Assembly (NCBI GenBank): GCA_016207465.1
Contig: JACQPP010000036.1
Span: forward strand, 1 to 10,202
Reading direction: 5' to 3'
From: Methanobacteriota archaeon
GTDB taxonomy: Archaea > Halobacteriota > Syntropharchaeia > JACQPP01
DNA: 10,202 nucleotides
The position numbers and the translations under genes were made by a program. This document shows, in pieces, positions 1 through 5,824 of this stretch. The notes under the pieces were generated by a model, which saw only the letters and a program-made list of their open reading frames with translations, had not been told where the DNA came from and made no database searches. Every line of letters begins with the position of its first letter. Position 1 is the stretch's first letter.

Positions 1-2
1 CC

Positions 3-563
3 CCCGCCCCCACCCGGGCCCTGGTCCAGCCGAGCCCCGACGACGACCCCAGCAAGGGAAGCCCCCAGGCCAAGGTCACCATCATCGAGTTCTCCGACTT
101 CCAGTGCCCCTTCTGCGCCCGATGGTTCACCGACACCTACCCCCAGATACTCCGCGACTACGTGGACACCGGCAAGGCCCGACTCGTCTACCGCGACCTC
201 CCCCTCGAATCCATCCACCCCAACGCCCTCCCCGCCGCCGAGGCCGCCGAGTGCGCCGACGAGCAGGGCAAATTCTGGGACTACCACGACGCCCTCTTCC
301 GCAACCAGGGAACCTGGGCCGGACTCCCCGGCGCCAAGGACTACTTCAAACAACTCGCCGCCGACCAGAAACTCAACGCCCAGACCTTCGCCAAGTGCCT
401 CGACGAATCCAAATACCGCGAGGAGGTCCTCAACGACCTCAAGGACGCCCAGGCTGCCGGGGCCACCGGAACCCCCGCCTTCTACATCAACGGCAGGAAG
501 ATTGACGGCGCCCAGCCCTACGCGGTCTTCCAGAGGACCATCGAAGAGGCCCTCAAGGCGTAG
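3..563 (+). CDS. DsbA-family thiol:disulfide oxidoreductase, 5' end missing
   Basis: Thioredoxin-fold protein of the DsbA/DSBA-like family (COG1651 type), probably acting outside the cytoplasm to form or isomerise disulfides. 186 residues are in the window and the frame is open to the left edge, so the true start and any signal peptide or membrane anchor lie outside. An Asp/Ser/Pro-rich stretch (about in-window residues 10-22) precedes the beta strand VTIIEFSDF and the active site CPFC (C35 and C38). The cis-Pro loop is seen in GATGTPAFYING near the C-terminus, and the intervening segment carries the alpha-helical insertion of the family. The stop is 3 nt before the next oxidoreductase gene, so the two are very likely co-transcribed. 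Codons end overwhelmingly in C. The family is secure; the substrate is unknown. Confidence 0.88.
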   Translation, partial: PAPTRALVQPSPDDDPSKGSPQAKVTIIEFSDFQCPFCARWFTDTYPQILRDYVDTGKARLVYRDLPLESIHPNALPAAEAAECADEQGKFWDYHDALFRNQGTWAGLPGAKDYFKQLAADQKLNAQTFAKCLDESKYREEVLNDLKDAQAAGATGTPAFYINGRKIDGAQPYAVFQRTIEEALKA

Positions 564-566
564 CCC

Positions 567-1226
567 ATGAAGACCGTAACTGCATTCACCGACTTCATCT
601 GCCCCTACTGCTACATCGGCAAGGCCCGCCTGGAACGCATCGCCCGCGACTACCCGGTGCGGGTGGAGTGGAAGGGGATGGAAATCCACCCCGAGATACC
701 CCCCGAGGGCATCCCCCTCGACAAACTCCTCCCCCGCCACGTCATCGAGCGGGGCCGCGAGGCCCTCCGGGCCCTCGCCCGCGAAGAGGGACTGGAATTC
801 CGCGACCCCCCCACGGTGGCCAGCAGCCGCCTCGCCCTCGAACTCGGGGAACTCGCCACCGACCACGGAAGATATGCATCCTACAGCAACCATATCTTCG
901 AGGCCTACTTCACCCGGGGGGAGAACATCGGCGACCCCCGGGTGCTGCGGGACACCGCCGGCCGGGCGGGCCTCGACCCCCCGGCGGTGGAGGAGTGCCT
1001 CCGGAAGCGCACCCACCGGGACCGCGTGGAGAAAAACCTCTACGAGGCCACCTGCCTCTTCGTATCCGGCGTCCCCACCTTCTTCGTTTCCAACGGCGAC
1101 GAGGAGGAGCCCCTCGCCGAGCGGCCCCAGACGTCCAGGATTGTCGGTGTCCACCCCGAAGAGGAATTCCGCCGCGTCCTCGAAGGCAGGCCCGAACCCC
1201 GCGGACACCTCAAGGTCGTCGCCTGA
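567..1226 (+). CDS. DsbA-family oxidoreductase, FrnE-like
   Basis: A 219-aa protein of the FrnE/2-hydroxychromene-2-carboxylate isomerase branch of the DsbA superfamily (COG2761 type). It starts almost directly with the first strand, MKTVTAFTDFICPYC, and has no signal peptide, so it is probably cytoplasmic, unlike its neighbour. The active site CPYC (C12, C15) is intact, as is the cis-Pro loop GVPTFF (V169-P170). The segment EWKGMEIHPEIP (about 34-45) and the all-helical insertion around residues 50-160 are typical of this branch. The ATG at 567 is taken because it places the first strand at the N-terminus and lies 3 nt after the preceding stop. Likely role: protein disulfide oxidoreductase or isomerase; FrnE members are known for this activity and have been linked to oxidative-stress defence. 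The substrate is not visible. Confidence 0.87.
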   Translation: MKTVTAFTDFICPYCYIGKARLERIARDYPVRVEWKGMEIHPEIPPEGIPLDKLLPRHVIERGREALRALAREEGLEFRDPPTVASSRLALELGELATDHGRYASYSNHIFEAYFTRGENIGDPRVLRDTAGRAGLDPPAVEECLRKRTHRDRVEKNLYEATCLFVSGVPTFFVSNGDEEEPLAERPQTSRIVGVHPEEEFRRVLEGRPEPRGHLKVVA

Positions 1227-1254
1227 TTCTCTCAACCCTTCCCGTCGGCATTGG

Positions 1255-2106
1255 CTATTTCTCCCCCAGGACCCTCTCCCTCAACTCCCCCGGCAGTGGA
1301 ATCGGCCTCTGGGTCGCCCGGTCGAGTGCCACGGCGGTCATGCGCCCCTCCGAGGCCGGCACATCCCCGTGGTGGAGGCGGAAGCCGTAGGTGATGCTGG
1401 TGGTCCCCGCGCGCTCCACGCGGGTCTCCAGGCGGAGGGGGTCCCCGGCGCGCAGGGGGGCCCGGAAGTCGGCGCGGGCGGCCACCCGGGGGAAGAGGAT
1501 GTTCTTCTCCCGGGCGAAGAAGCCCCGGCGGAACCCCGCATGGCGGAAGAGGTCCTCCACGCCGAGCTCGAAGAAGTGGAATATCCGGGGGTAGTAGGCG
1601 ATGCCCGCCATGTCGGTGTCCCCCGCGTGGACCCGCAGGTCCAGCGCCCGCGGGGGGCCCTGGCGCGGGGCGCCGGAGGGCTCCGGCAGGGGCTCCGCCT
1701 CCAGGGGGCCGAGTTCCCGGCAGAGGGCCGCCAGGTTCCCGGGGACCGCCACCGACTCCCAGCGGCGGGGGTCCACGCAGACCCCGGAGACGCGCCCCGA
1801 GCCCACCCGGGTGTCGCCGCGGGATACCTGGAGGTGGAAGGTGACGGACTTCTCCCCCAGCCGCCCGAGGCCCGCCGTGATGTCCAGGGCGTCGTCGAAT
1901 GCGATGGGGGCATGGTAGCGGCCCTCCGCGGAGACCCGTGCCAGCACCACCCCGTATTTCTTCCAGAACTCCCGGTAGACCAGCCCCCGGGAGAGGAAGA
2001 ACTCCTCGATGGCCACCTCGAAGTAGTGGAACAGGTTGGGATAATAGATGGAGTCGGTGGGGTCCACGTCCCCCCAGGGGACCGTGTATTTGTACGTGAA
2101 TGTCAT
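1255..2106 (-). CDS. Tandem hotdog (4HBT-like) acyl-CoA thioesterase family protein
   Basis: A 283-aa protein with two 4-hydroxybenzoyl-CoA-thioesterase-type hotdog domains in one chain. Domain 1 (about 1-125) opens with WGDVDPTDSIYYPNLFHYFE; domain 2 (about 155-283) repeats the pattern as AGDTDMAGIAYYPRIFHFFE. Both keep the D-x-D of the family: D15 and D165 align with the catalytic Asp17 of Pseudomonas 4HBT. A Pro/Glu/Arg-rich linker (about 135-155) joins them. Single-domain members dimerise, so a fused pair can make an intramolecular double hotdog. The ATG at 2106 starts right before the first strand; the frame is open further upstream, but that extension runs through a stem-loop region and looks non-coding. 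Its stop faces the FrnE-like stop 28 bp away. Acyl-CoA thioester hydrolysis is inferred; the substrate is unknown. Confidence 0.8.
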   Translation of the reverse strand: MTFTYKYTVPWGDVDPTDSIYYPNLFHYFEVAIEEFFLSRGLVYREFWKKYGVVLARVSAEGRYHAPIAFDDALDITAGLGRLGEKSVTFHLQVSRGDTRVGSGRVSGVCVDPRRWESVAVPGNLAALCRELGPLEAEPLPEPSGAPRQGPPRALDLRVHAGDTDMAGIAYYPRIFHFFELGVEDLFRHAGFRRGFFAREKNILFPRVAARADFRAPLRAGDPLRLETRVERAGTTSITYGFRLHHGDVPASEGRMTAVALDRATQRPIPLPGELRERVLGEK

Positions 2107-2108
2107 GG

Positions 2109-2149
2109 TGTTTTTTCCACGCTCGCCTTCGGCTCGCGCGGAAAAAACA
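2109..2149. repeat. Imperfect stem-loop with T-run/A-run arms
   Basis: Inverted repeat with perfect 10-bp outer arms (TGTTTTTTCC at 2109-2118 and GGAAAAAACA at 2140-2149). Inside them is a 3-bp CGC/GCG stem (2120-2122 with 2136-2138), a 2x2 mismatch, and a GCC-TTC-GGC mini-hairpin (2125-2133). It starts 2 bp upstream of the hotdog gene's ATG (on the minus strand), so it covers that gene's leader or promoter. A TTTATG-like sequence on the minus strand at 2148-2154 could be that gene's TATA box. The core GCCTTCGGC recurs in the palindrome at 7534-7631. Confidence 0.6.
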
Positions 2150-2191
2150 TAAAGATTGCTCGCGGTTGCACCACCCAGAAACCTCAAGTAT

Positions 2192-2226
2192 GGAATTTTC
2201 GCCGAACGCAGTGAGGCGAAAATTCC
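2192..2226. repeat. Perfect 12-bp inverted repeat
   Basis: Arms GGAATTTTCGCC (2192-2203) and GGCGAAAATTCC (2215-2226) are exact reverse complements around an 11-nt loop, GAACGCAGTGA. It lies in the divergent intergenic region, about 95 bp before the nitroreductase start and about 85 bp before the hotdog gene start. Its function is unknown; a transcription-stopping structure, a regulator site or a dispersed extragenic repeat are all possible. Confidence 0.6.
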
Positions 2227-2228
2227 AC

Positions 2229-2249
2229 GGGCGCGCCAGAGGCGCGCCC
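2229..2249. repeat. Perfect 9-bp GC hairpin with AGA triloop
   Basis: GGGCGCGCC (2229-2237), AGA, then GGCGCGCCC (2241-2249). It follows the previous inverted repeat after 2 bp, so the two would form stacked hairpins in single-stranded DNA or RNA. It contains two copies of the 8-bp palindrome GGCGCGCC. No function can be assigned. Confidence 0.6.
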
Positions 2250-2310
2250 CCACTTTCCGGACAAAAAGGGTGCGGTAGTTTTTTCCAGGGGGAGCCCATC
2301 CCCTCCACCG

Positions 2311-2316
2311 GGAGGT
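2311..2316 (+). promoter_or_regulatory. Shine-Dalgarno site of the nitroreductase gene
   Basis: GGAGGT ends 4 nt before the ATG at 2321 and fixes that start. No convincing TATA box was found further up; GGTAGTTTT around 2273-2281 is the only T-rich candidate at a suitable distance. Confidence 0.7.
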
Positions 2317-2320
2317 CTGT

Positions 2321-3019
2321 ATGGATGTGACAGAGGCAATCCGCGCCCGGCGCTCGACCCGGGCATTCAAGGAGGAGCCCGTTCCGGAGGAGGCCGTGGA
2401 GGCCATCCTGGACGCGGCCCGCTATGCCCCCTCGGCGGAGAACTCCCAGCACTGGAGGTTCATCCTCGTGCGGGACCCCGAGGCCCGGGGGTTCATGGCG
2501 GACCTCTGCGAGCACCGCGCCAAGGCCACCTTCGGCCAGATTCCCTTCGAACTCGAACAGGAGCGCCTCTGGTATATGCCCCCCGAAATCCGCCCCGACA
2601 TCCTCGAGCGCAGCGCCAGCGGCGACGTCTTCCGCTACGCCGAGGAGGCCGACGTGGCCATCGTCTGCTGCTACAGCCACGCCCACCAGGACGTCCCCAT
2701 CCACAACACCTCCTACGAGAGCGTGGTGGCAGGCATCTCCATGGCCATCCAGAACATGTGGCTCACCGCCCACAAACTGGGGCTGGGCGCCGGGTTCCTC
2801 GTCATGCCCGGCCTCACCGACCCCCGCATCGAGGAACTCACCGAGGAATATTTCGGCCTCCCCCGCTCCTGGAGGGTCTTCGGGGTCCTCTGCATCGGCC
2901 ACCCCCGGGAGAAGCGGGGCCTCGCCCCCAGCCGCTTCCCCCTCGAATCCATCGTCTACACCGAGAGGTGGGGAATGCCCTACCTCCGCCGGGCCCTGCG
3001 GGACCTGGAGGGCTCATGA
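2321..3019 (+). CDS. Nitroreductase-family FMN-dependent oxidoreductase
   Basis: A 232-aa flavoprotein of the nitroreductase fold, which binds FMN and reduces nitro groups, quinones, enones or related substrates with NAD(P)H. Visible marks: the N-terminal FMN phosphate-binding Arg-Arg-Ser at R10-S12 within IRARRSTRAF; the APSAENSQHWRF segment (about 36-47); a helical insertion about 60-105 rich in aromatic residues (ERLWYMPPEIRPDILE); AGISMAIQNMWLTAHKLGLG, the dimer-interface helix; and the C-terminal VFGVLCIGHP strand. Length is typical. Start supported by GGAGGT 4 nt upstream. It heads a five-gene run; its TGA overlaps the next ATG as ATGA, implying translational coupling. Physiological substrate unknown: the family is too broad to say. 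Confidence 0.88.
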   Translation: MDVTEAIRARRSTRAFKEEPVPEEAVEAILDAARYAPSAENSQHWRFILVRDPEARGFMADLCEHRAKATFGQIPFELEQERLWYMPPEIRPDILERSASGDVFRYAEEADVAIVCCYSHAHQDVPIHNTSYESVVAGISMAIQNMWLTAHKLGLGAGFLVMPGLTDPRIEELTEEYFGLPRSWRVFGVLCIGHPREKRGLAPSRFPLESIVYTERWGMPYLRRALRDLEGS

Positions 3020-3216
3020 AGCTCACCATCGAAGTCCCCCCGCAACTCGAAGCCGAGATAAAGAAGAGAGCCCAGGCCGCCCGCCACCCCCCGGAGAAAC
3101 TCGCGGGGCTGGTCCTCGAATGGTGGCTCAAGGAGGGCAGCCTCTGGCCGGGCCGCAAGCGCATCGTCATTGACTGGCCCGCCGAATACAGCTTCGCCGA
3201 AAAGGGGGTGGTTTGA
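3016..3216 (+). CDS. Small protein, possibly ribbon-helix-helix DNA binder (first of pair)
   Basis: A 66-aa protein whose ATG overlaps the nitroreductase stop (ATGA). The N-terminus reads as a short strand, MKLTIEVPP, then a helix, QLEAEIKKRAQAARH, then PPEKLAGLVLEWWLKEG as a second helix. This is the strand-helix-helix order of CopG/Arc-type ribbon-helix-helix proteins and antitoxins. The tail (about 45-66) holds a basic patch, GRKRIVIDW, and ends in EKGVV; it could bind a partner, as antitoxin tails do, but no recognisable toxin is adjacent. Its stop and the next ATG share TGAATG. The coding call rests on the coupling, the C-biased codons like the neighbours, and the plausible fold. The RHH assignment is an inference by eye. 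Confidence 0.72.
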   Translation: MKLTIEVPPQLEAEIKKRAQAARHPPEKLAGLVLEWWLKEGSLWPGRKRIVIDWPAEYSFAEKGVV

Positions 3217-3465
3217 ATGGCCGAATGGCTCGGAAAACCCAACCTCCGCGAGGAGGACATCACCCCATTCTTCCGCCGCTTCCCCAAGTATGTCCAGTAC
3301 TACGTCGAAGGGCGCTGGCCCCGCATCATCGTCCGCATACCCCCCACCCACCTCGACCGCTTCCGCAAGGCCATCGAAAAAACCGAGGGGAAATTCAGCG
3401 CGGGGAACGCCAACAAGGCCGTCACCCGGGCCGTCCTCCAGTGGATAGAGCAAAATGGCAAATGA
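3217..3465 (+). CDS. Small protein, possibly ribbon-helix-helix DNA binder (second of pair)
   Basis: An 82-aa protein beginning immediately after the preceding stop. The N-terminal 30 residues (MAEWLGKPNLREEDITPFF and onwards) are rich in aromatic and charged residues. From about residue 34 the chain reads PRIIVRIPPTHLDRFRKAIEKTEGKF, a strand then a helix, followed by NANKAVTRAVLQWIEQNGK, a second helix. This resembles RHH proteins, where a strand is followed by helix A and a helix B with an N-x-x-K-A-V-x-x-A-V pattern. It overlaps the next gene by 11 bp. Together with the previous gene it would give two RHH-like proteins in tandem, which might form a heterodimer. No sequence family was recognised with certainty. 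Confidence 0.72.
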   Translation: MAEWLGKPNLREEDITPFFRRFPKYVQYYVEGRWPRIIVRIPPTHLDRFRKAIEKTEGKFSAGNANKAVTRAVLQWIEQNGK

Positions 3466-3799
3466 TCTCCGGGCCGACATCGAGGCCCTCCTCGGAACCG
3501 TCTACAAGAACAAGAAGACCCTCGGAGAAGCCATGGCCCCCTACCCGGGGAAAGTCCTCGTCTTCCAGCCCACACCCGGAAAAGCGATTACCGCCGCCCT
3601 CACGCCAAAGAGATGGAGACTCACCGAGGGGGACTGCCCCAGCCCCGACGGCACACTACGGGGGCCACCGGAAGCCCTCAGGGCCATACTGAAGGGGGAG
3701 GGGAAAATCACCGAGATGGTGCGGGAGGGGAAGGTGGAACTCCTGGGGAACTACCATGACTTCCGGGTGCTGCTGGAGTTGAGGCGGGAGAAGGCGTGA
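3455..3799 (+). CDS. Small SCP2-like protein
   Basis: A 114-aa protein starting inside the end of the preceding gene (11-bp overlap) and thus probably translated by re-initiation. The C-terminal half looks like the end of an SCP2 (sterol carrier protein 2-like) domain: GTLRGPPEALRAILKGEGK (66-84), then VREGKVELLGNYHDFRVLLEL (89-109). This matches the family pattern in which a strand leads to a helix that closes the ligand tunnel, followed by a final helix. The N-terminal half would be a helix plus strands (GKVLVFQPTPG, ITAALTPKRWRLTEGD). SCP2 domains bind lipids or other hydrophobic ligands. A second, clearer SCP2 protein is encoded at 9689. The assignment is moderate; an unrelated fold is possible. 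Confidence 0.7.
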   Translation: MANDLRADIEALLGTVYKNKKTLGEAMAPYPGKVLVFQPTPGKAITAALTPKRWRLTEGDCPSPDGTLRGPPEALRAILKGEGKITEMVREGKVELLGNYHDFRVLLELRREKA

Positions 3800-3808
3800 G
3801 GGGTGCCA

Positions 3809-4723
3809 ATGCCGGATGAGAGAGGACGAAAATCTGTCGGAATTACCAGTGACGCTGTTAGACTACTCTTCGCCTTCGCGTTTATATCCCTGGCCATATC
3901 TTTTGATTTTTCTCCACGTCCATTAGATTTTGAACGCTTTGATGAATGGATTCCCATTAAACTTCTCTCGTTTGTATTTGTGTTCTTTGGAACCGTGGTT
4001 ATATTTACTTCACACAAGGTAAGGGTAGCGTATCACACGACTTTGGCAAAAGATGATGCATTTGTTGCTAGTGCTGGATTCTTTGTTGCTCTTTTCCTCT
4101 CGCTCCTCTTAGCATTCCATTTTAAATCTATAGTTCTATTTTTCATGTCTGCCATATTCTTCGCGCTATGCTTTATTTTCGTCATGGGCGCCTCTCGGAT
4201 GGTAACCCTGGGCCGAACTGTTGAAAGTATGAAACGAACCGGCGTGTTGGAGGTACTGTACAATATCTCGATTATTCTCGTACTGGTTCTCACAGCGGTA
4301 TTCACATATCTCAACTATGCTCCACAGGTTTCCTCCAACTTGGTTCCTATAGAATTCATTCCTCCCGAACAAATTGCTTACAACCAGACCCTCTCGATGA
4401 GCCTAGTCAACTTCGGTCGAGGTATAGGCAAGTATGATGTGATTATAAATGCAACCAATCTTACTGTCAAAGCAGTTCTTGGTTCGGGAACAGATTCATG
4501 TCCTGACTTGGAAAGGATTTGCTTTAGGATCTATGCAGTAGGACCCAGCGAACGAGCTACACATTATTTTAACGTGGAACTCCCTACAAATACCGCGTTA
4601 AACCAAACGGCTAATCTTAGTCTGAAAATCGAAGATTTGACGAGAGGCAGGCCGCTACTCTCCCAGGCTTATAACTATCGCTGGGACTCAGCTACACGCG
4701 CGTATATTCGGATTCCTGTCTAA
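3809..4723 (+). CDS. AT-rich five-TM membrane protein with external C-terminal domain
   Basis: A 304-aa protein of no recognised family. After a charged N-terminus (MPDERGRK) it has hydrophobic segments at about 18-32, 51-68, 86-103, 106-126 and 150-168. With the N-terminus inside, residues 170-304 would lie outside the cell. That domain carries five N-glycosylation sequons (N192, N214, N217, N265, N269) and two cysteines (C231, C238) that could form a disulfide. ATG 3809 is preferred to the in-frame GTG at 3803 because AGGGGTG lies just upstream as a possible ribosome-binding site. The start lies 9 nt after the SCP2-like stop, so it can be the last gene of the operon. Base composition and codon use change abruptly at its start to AT-rich, unlike every other gene here; horizontal acquisition is likely. 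Confidence 0.82.
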   Translation: MPDERGRKSVGITSDAVRLLFAFAFISLAISFDFSPRPLDFERFDEWIPIKLLSFVFVFFGTVVIFTSHKVRVAYHTTLAKDDAFVASAGFFVALFLSLLLAFHFKSIVLFFMSAIFFALCFIFVMGASRMVTLGRTVESMKRTGVLEVLYNISIILVLVLTAVFTYLNYAPQVSSNLVPIEFIPPEQIAYNQTLSMSLVNFGRGIGKYDVIINATNLTVKAVLGSGTDSCPDLERICFRIYAVGPSERATHYFNVELPTNTALNQTANLSLKIEDLTRGRPLLSQAYNYRWDSATRAYIRIPV

Positions 4724-4848
4724 GATCTACGATTTATACTGCCCGGGGAGAACACAACAGAATTGTGTGGGAATCACGGCAAAAAACCGCTATCAACGAA
4801 TCGTATATTATAGAGACACGGCCGATTCTCTCAACTTTCTCCTGGCGG
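4724..4848. other. AT-rich intergenic spacer with a weak hairpin
   Basis: No gene seen. A 6-bp inverted repeat, ACACAA/TTGTGT (4752-4757 and 4763-4768), sits 28 bp after the membrane-protein stop and could help end transcription. The sequence GTATATTATAG (4803-4813) resembles a TATA box, but no plus-strand reading frame follows it. The AT-rich composition of the membrane gene continues to about 4845, so the spacer belongs to the same compositional island. Confidence 0.4.
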
Positions 4849-5706
4849 CTACAGTTTGAACACTTTCTTCGCGTTCTCCCTCAATAGTTTCCGTTTGACC
4901 TCGGGTTTGAACCCGTGGGCCTCAATCTGGGCCAGGGTCTCCTCGTGGTTGAGGACGGGGTAGTCGGTTCCGTAGAGGACTTTGTTCTGTCCGCGGCTGT
5001 TGATGAATTTGACGAGTTTTTCGTCCCAGTATCGGGGGGCGTGGGCGGTGGTGCCGATGTAGATGTTGGGGTGTTTCCAGGCGAGGGCCACCAGTTCTTC
5101 GACCCAGGGCCAGCCGGTGTGGGCGGCGATGATGCGGAGTTCGGGGAAGTATAGGGCGATGTCGTCGAGGAGGATGGGGCGGCCCACGCTGCTGGGCATG
5201 AGTTCGGCGCTGTGGCCTATCTGGATTTCGATGGGGATGTCGAGTTCGACGCATTTGGCGTAGAAGGGATAGTAGTGGGGGTCGTTGACGGGGAGGCCGT
5301 ATCCGTAGGGGTGGATGTGGGCCCCCTTGAATCCGTGGTCCTCGACGGCCCGCTCCAGCCCCCGCACCGCGTCCATGCGCTCGAAGGGGTGGATGCCGTA
5401 GAGGCCGACGAAGCGCCGGGGGTTCTTCCGGATGAGGGGGGTGACCTCCTCGACCTTCATGTCCTGGAGCATTTCCCCGTGGAACCGCTTCAGGCGGAGG
5501 GTGGGGATGCAGACGGTCTCGACTCCGTGGGCGTCCATCTCGCGGAGGAACTGGTCGGGGGTCTTGCCCACGAGGCGGTCCTCGCGGCCGAAGAGCTTGA
5601 AGGCGAAGCGGATGTGCTCGACGTCGAGGTAGTTCTTCTTGACCCCCTCGGGGGTGAAGATGTTGCACCAGATGTCTATGGCTCCCTGCCCCTTTCCCGC
5701 AGGCAT
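4849..5706 (-). CDS. Amidohydrolase-2 family protein without the HxH metal motif
   Basis: A 285-aa TIM-barrel protein of the amidohydrolase 2/ACMSD-like family (hydrolases and decarboxylases). Family marks: KGAHIHPYGYG (127-137), IQIGHSAEL with H165, RIIAAHTGWPWVEE with H196, NIYIGTTAHAP, and VLYGTDYP with D248. These correspond to the second-strand His, the catalytic His and the last Asp of ACMSD-type enzymes. The first strand, which normally carries D-x-H-x-H, reads A-I-D11-I-W13-C-N15, so both N-terminal metal-binding histidines are replaced. The ATG at 5706 has GGAG 4 nt upstream, and a TATA-like GGTTTAAG is centred about 27 bp before it. It is divergent from the SDR gene. A hydrolase or decarboxylase with altered metal binding is inferred; the substrate is unknown. 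Confidence 0.85.
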   Translation of the reverse strand: MPAGKGQGAIDIWCNIFTPEGVKKNYLDVEHIRFAFKLFGREDRLVGKTPDQFLREMDAHGVETVCIPTLRLKRFHGEMLQDMKVEEVTPLIRKNPRRFVGLYGIHPFERMDAVRGLERAVEDHGFKGAHIHPYGYGLPVNDPHYYPFYAKCVELDIPIEIQIGHSAELMPSSVGRPILLDDIALYFPELRIIAAHTGWPWVEELVALAWKHPNIYIGTTAHAPRYWDEKLVKFINSRGQNKVLYGTDYPVLNHEETLAQIEAHGFKPEVKRKLLRENAKKVFKL

Positions 5707-5729
5707 GAACTCCAGTCGGAGGTGCTCGA

Positions 5730-5737
5730 CTTAAACC
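5730..5737 (-). promoter_or_regulatory. TATA-like box of the amidohydrolase gene
   Basis: GGTTTAAG on the minus strand is centred about 27 bp before the first base of the ATG at 5706. With the usual archaeal spacing, transcription would begin at or next to the start codon (leaderless). A GGAG lies between the two, so a short leader with an SD cannot be excluded. Confidence 0.45.
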
Positions 5738-5794
5738 AGACGCCCGGCTTTTCTCGGGGATAGTTCCTCCCGCGGGATACACGCGCCGAAACTC

Positions 5795-5801
5795 CTATAA
5801 G
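5795..5801 (+). promoter_or_regulatory. TATA box of the SDR gene, leaderless geometry
   Basis: CTATAAG, preceded by a BRE-like CGAAACTC, is centred 27 bp before the ATG at 5825, which places the transcription start on the start codon. No SD is present in front of that ATG. This supports ATG 5825 over the in-frame GTG at 5810. Confidence 0.65.
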
Positions 5802-5824
5802 TCCCCGGGGTGTCCTCCCGCTCA

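Noticed and set aside
874..2214. A 446-codon open frame on the plus strand
   Set aside because: It spans two real genes on opposite strands and the spacer between them; no domain is recognisable.
1232..2902. A 556-codon open frame on the minus strand
   Set aside because: It runs antisense through the nitroreductase gene and through the hotdog gene in another frame; the translation is low-complexity Gly/Pro/Arg sequence, typical of GC-rich shadow frames.
4803..4813. TATA-like sequence GTATATTATAG as a promoter
   Set aside because: No plus-strand gene follows and the surrounding DNA is AT-rich, so a chance match is likely.
5810..5824. GTG at 5810 as the SDR start
   Set aside because: It lies only about 12 bp after the TATA centre, so it would be upstream of the expected transcription start; ATG 5825 fits.
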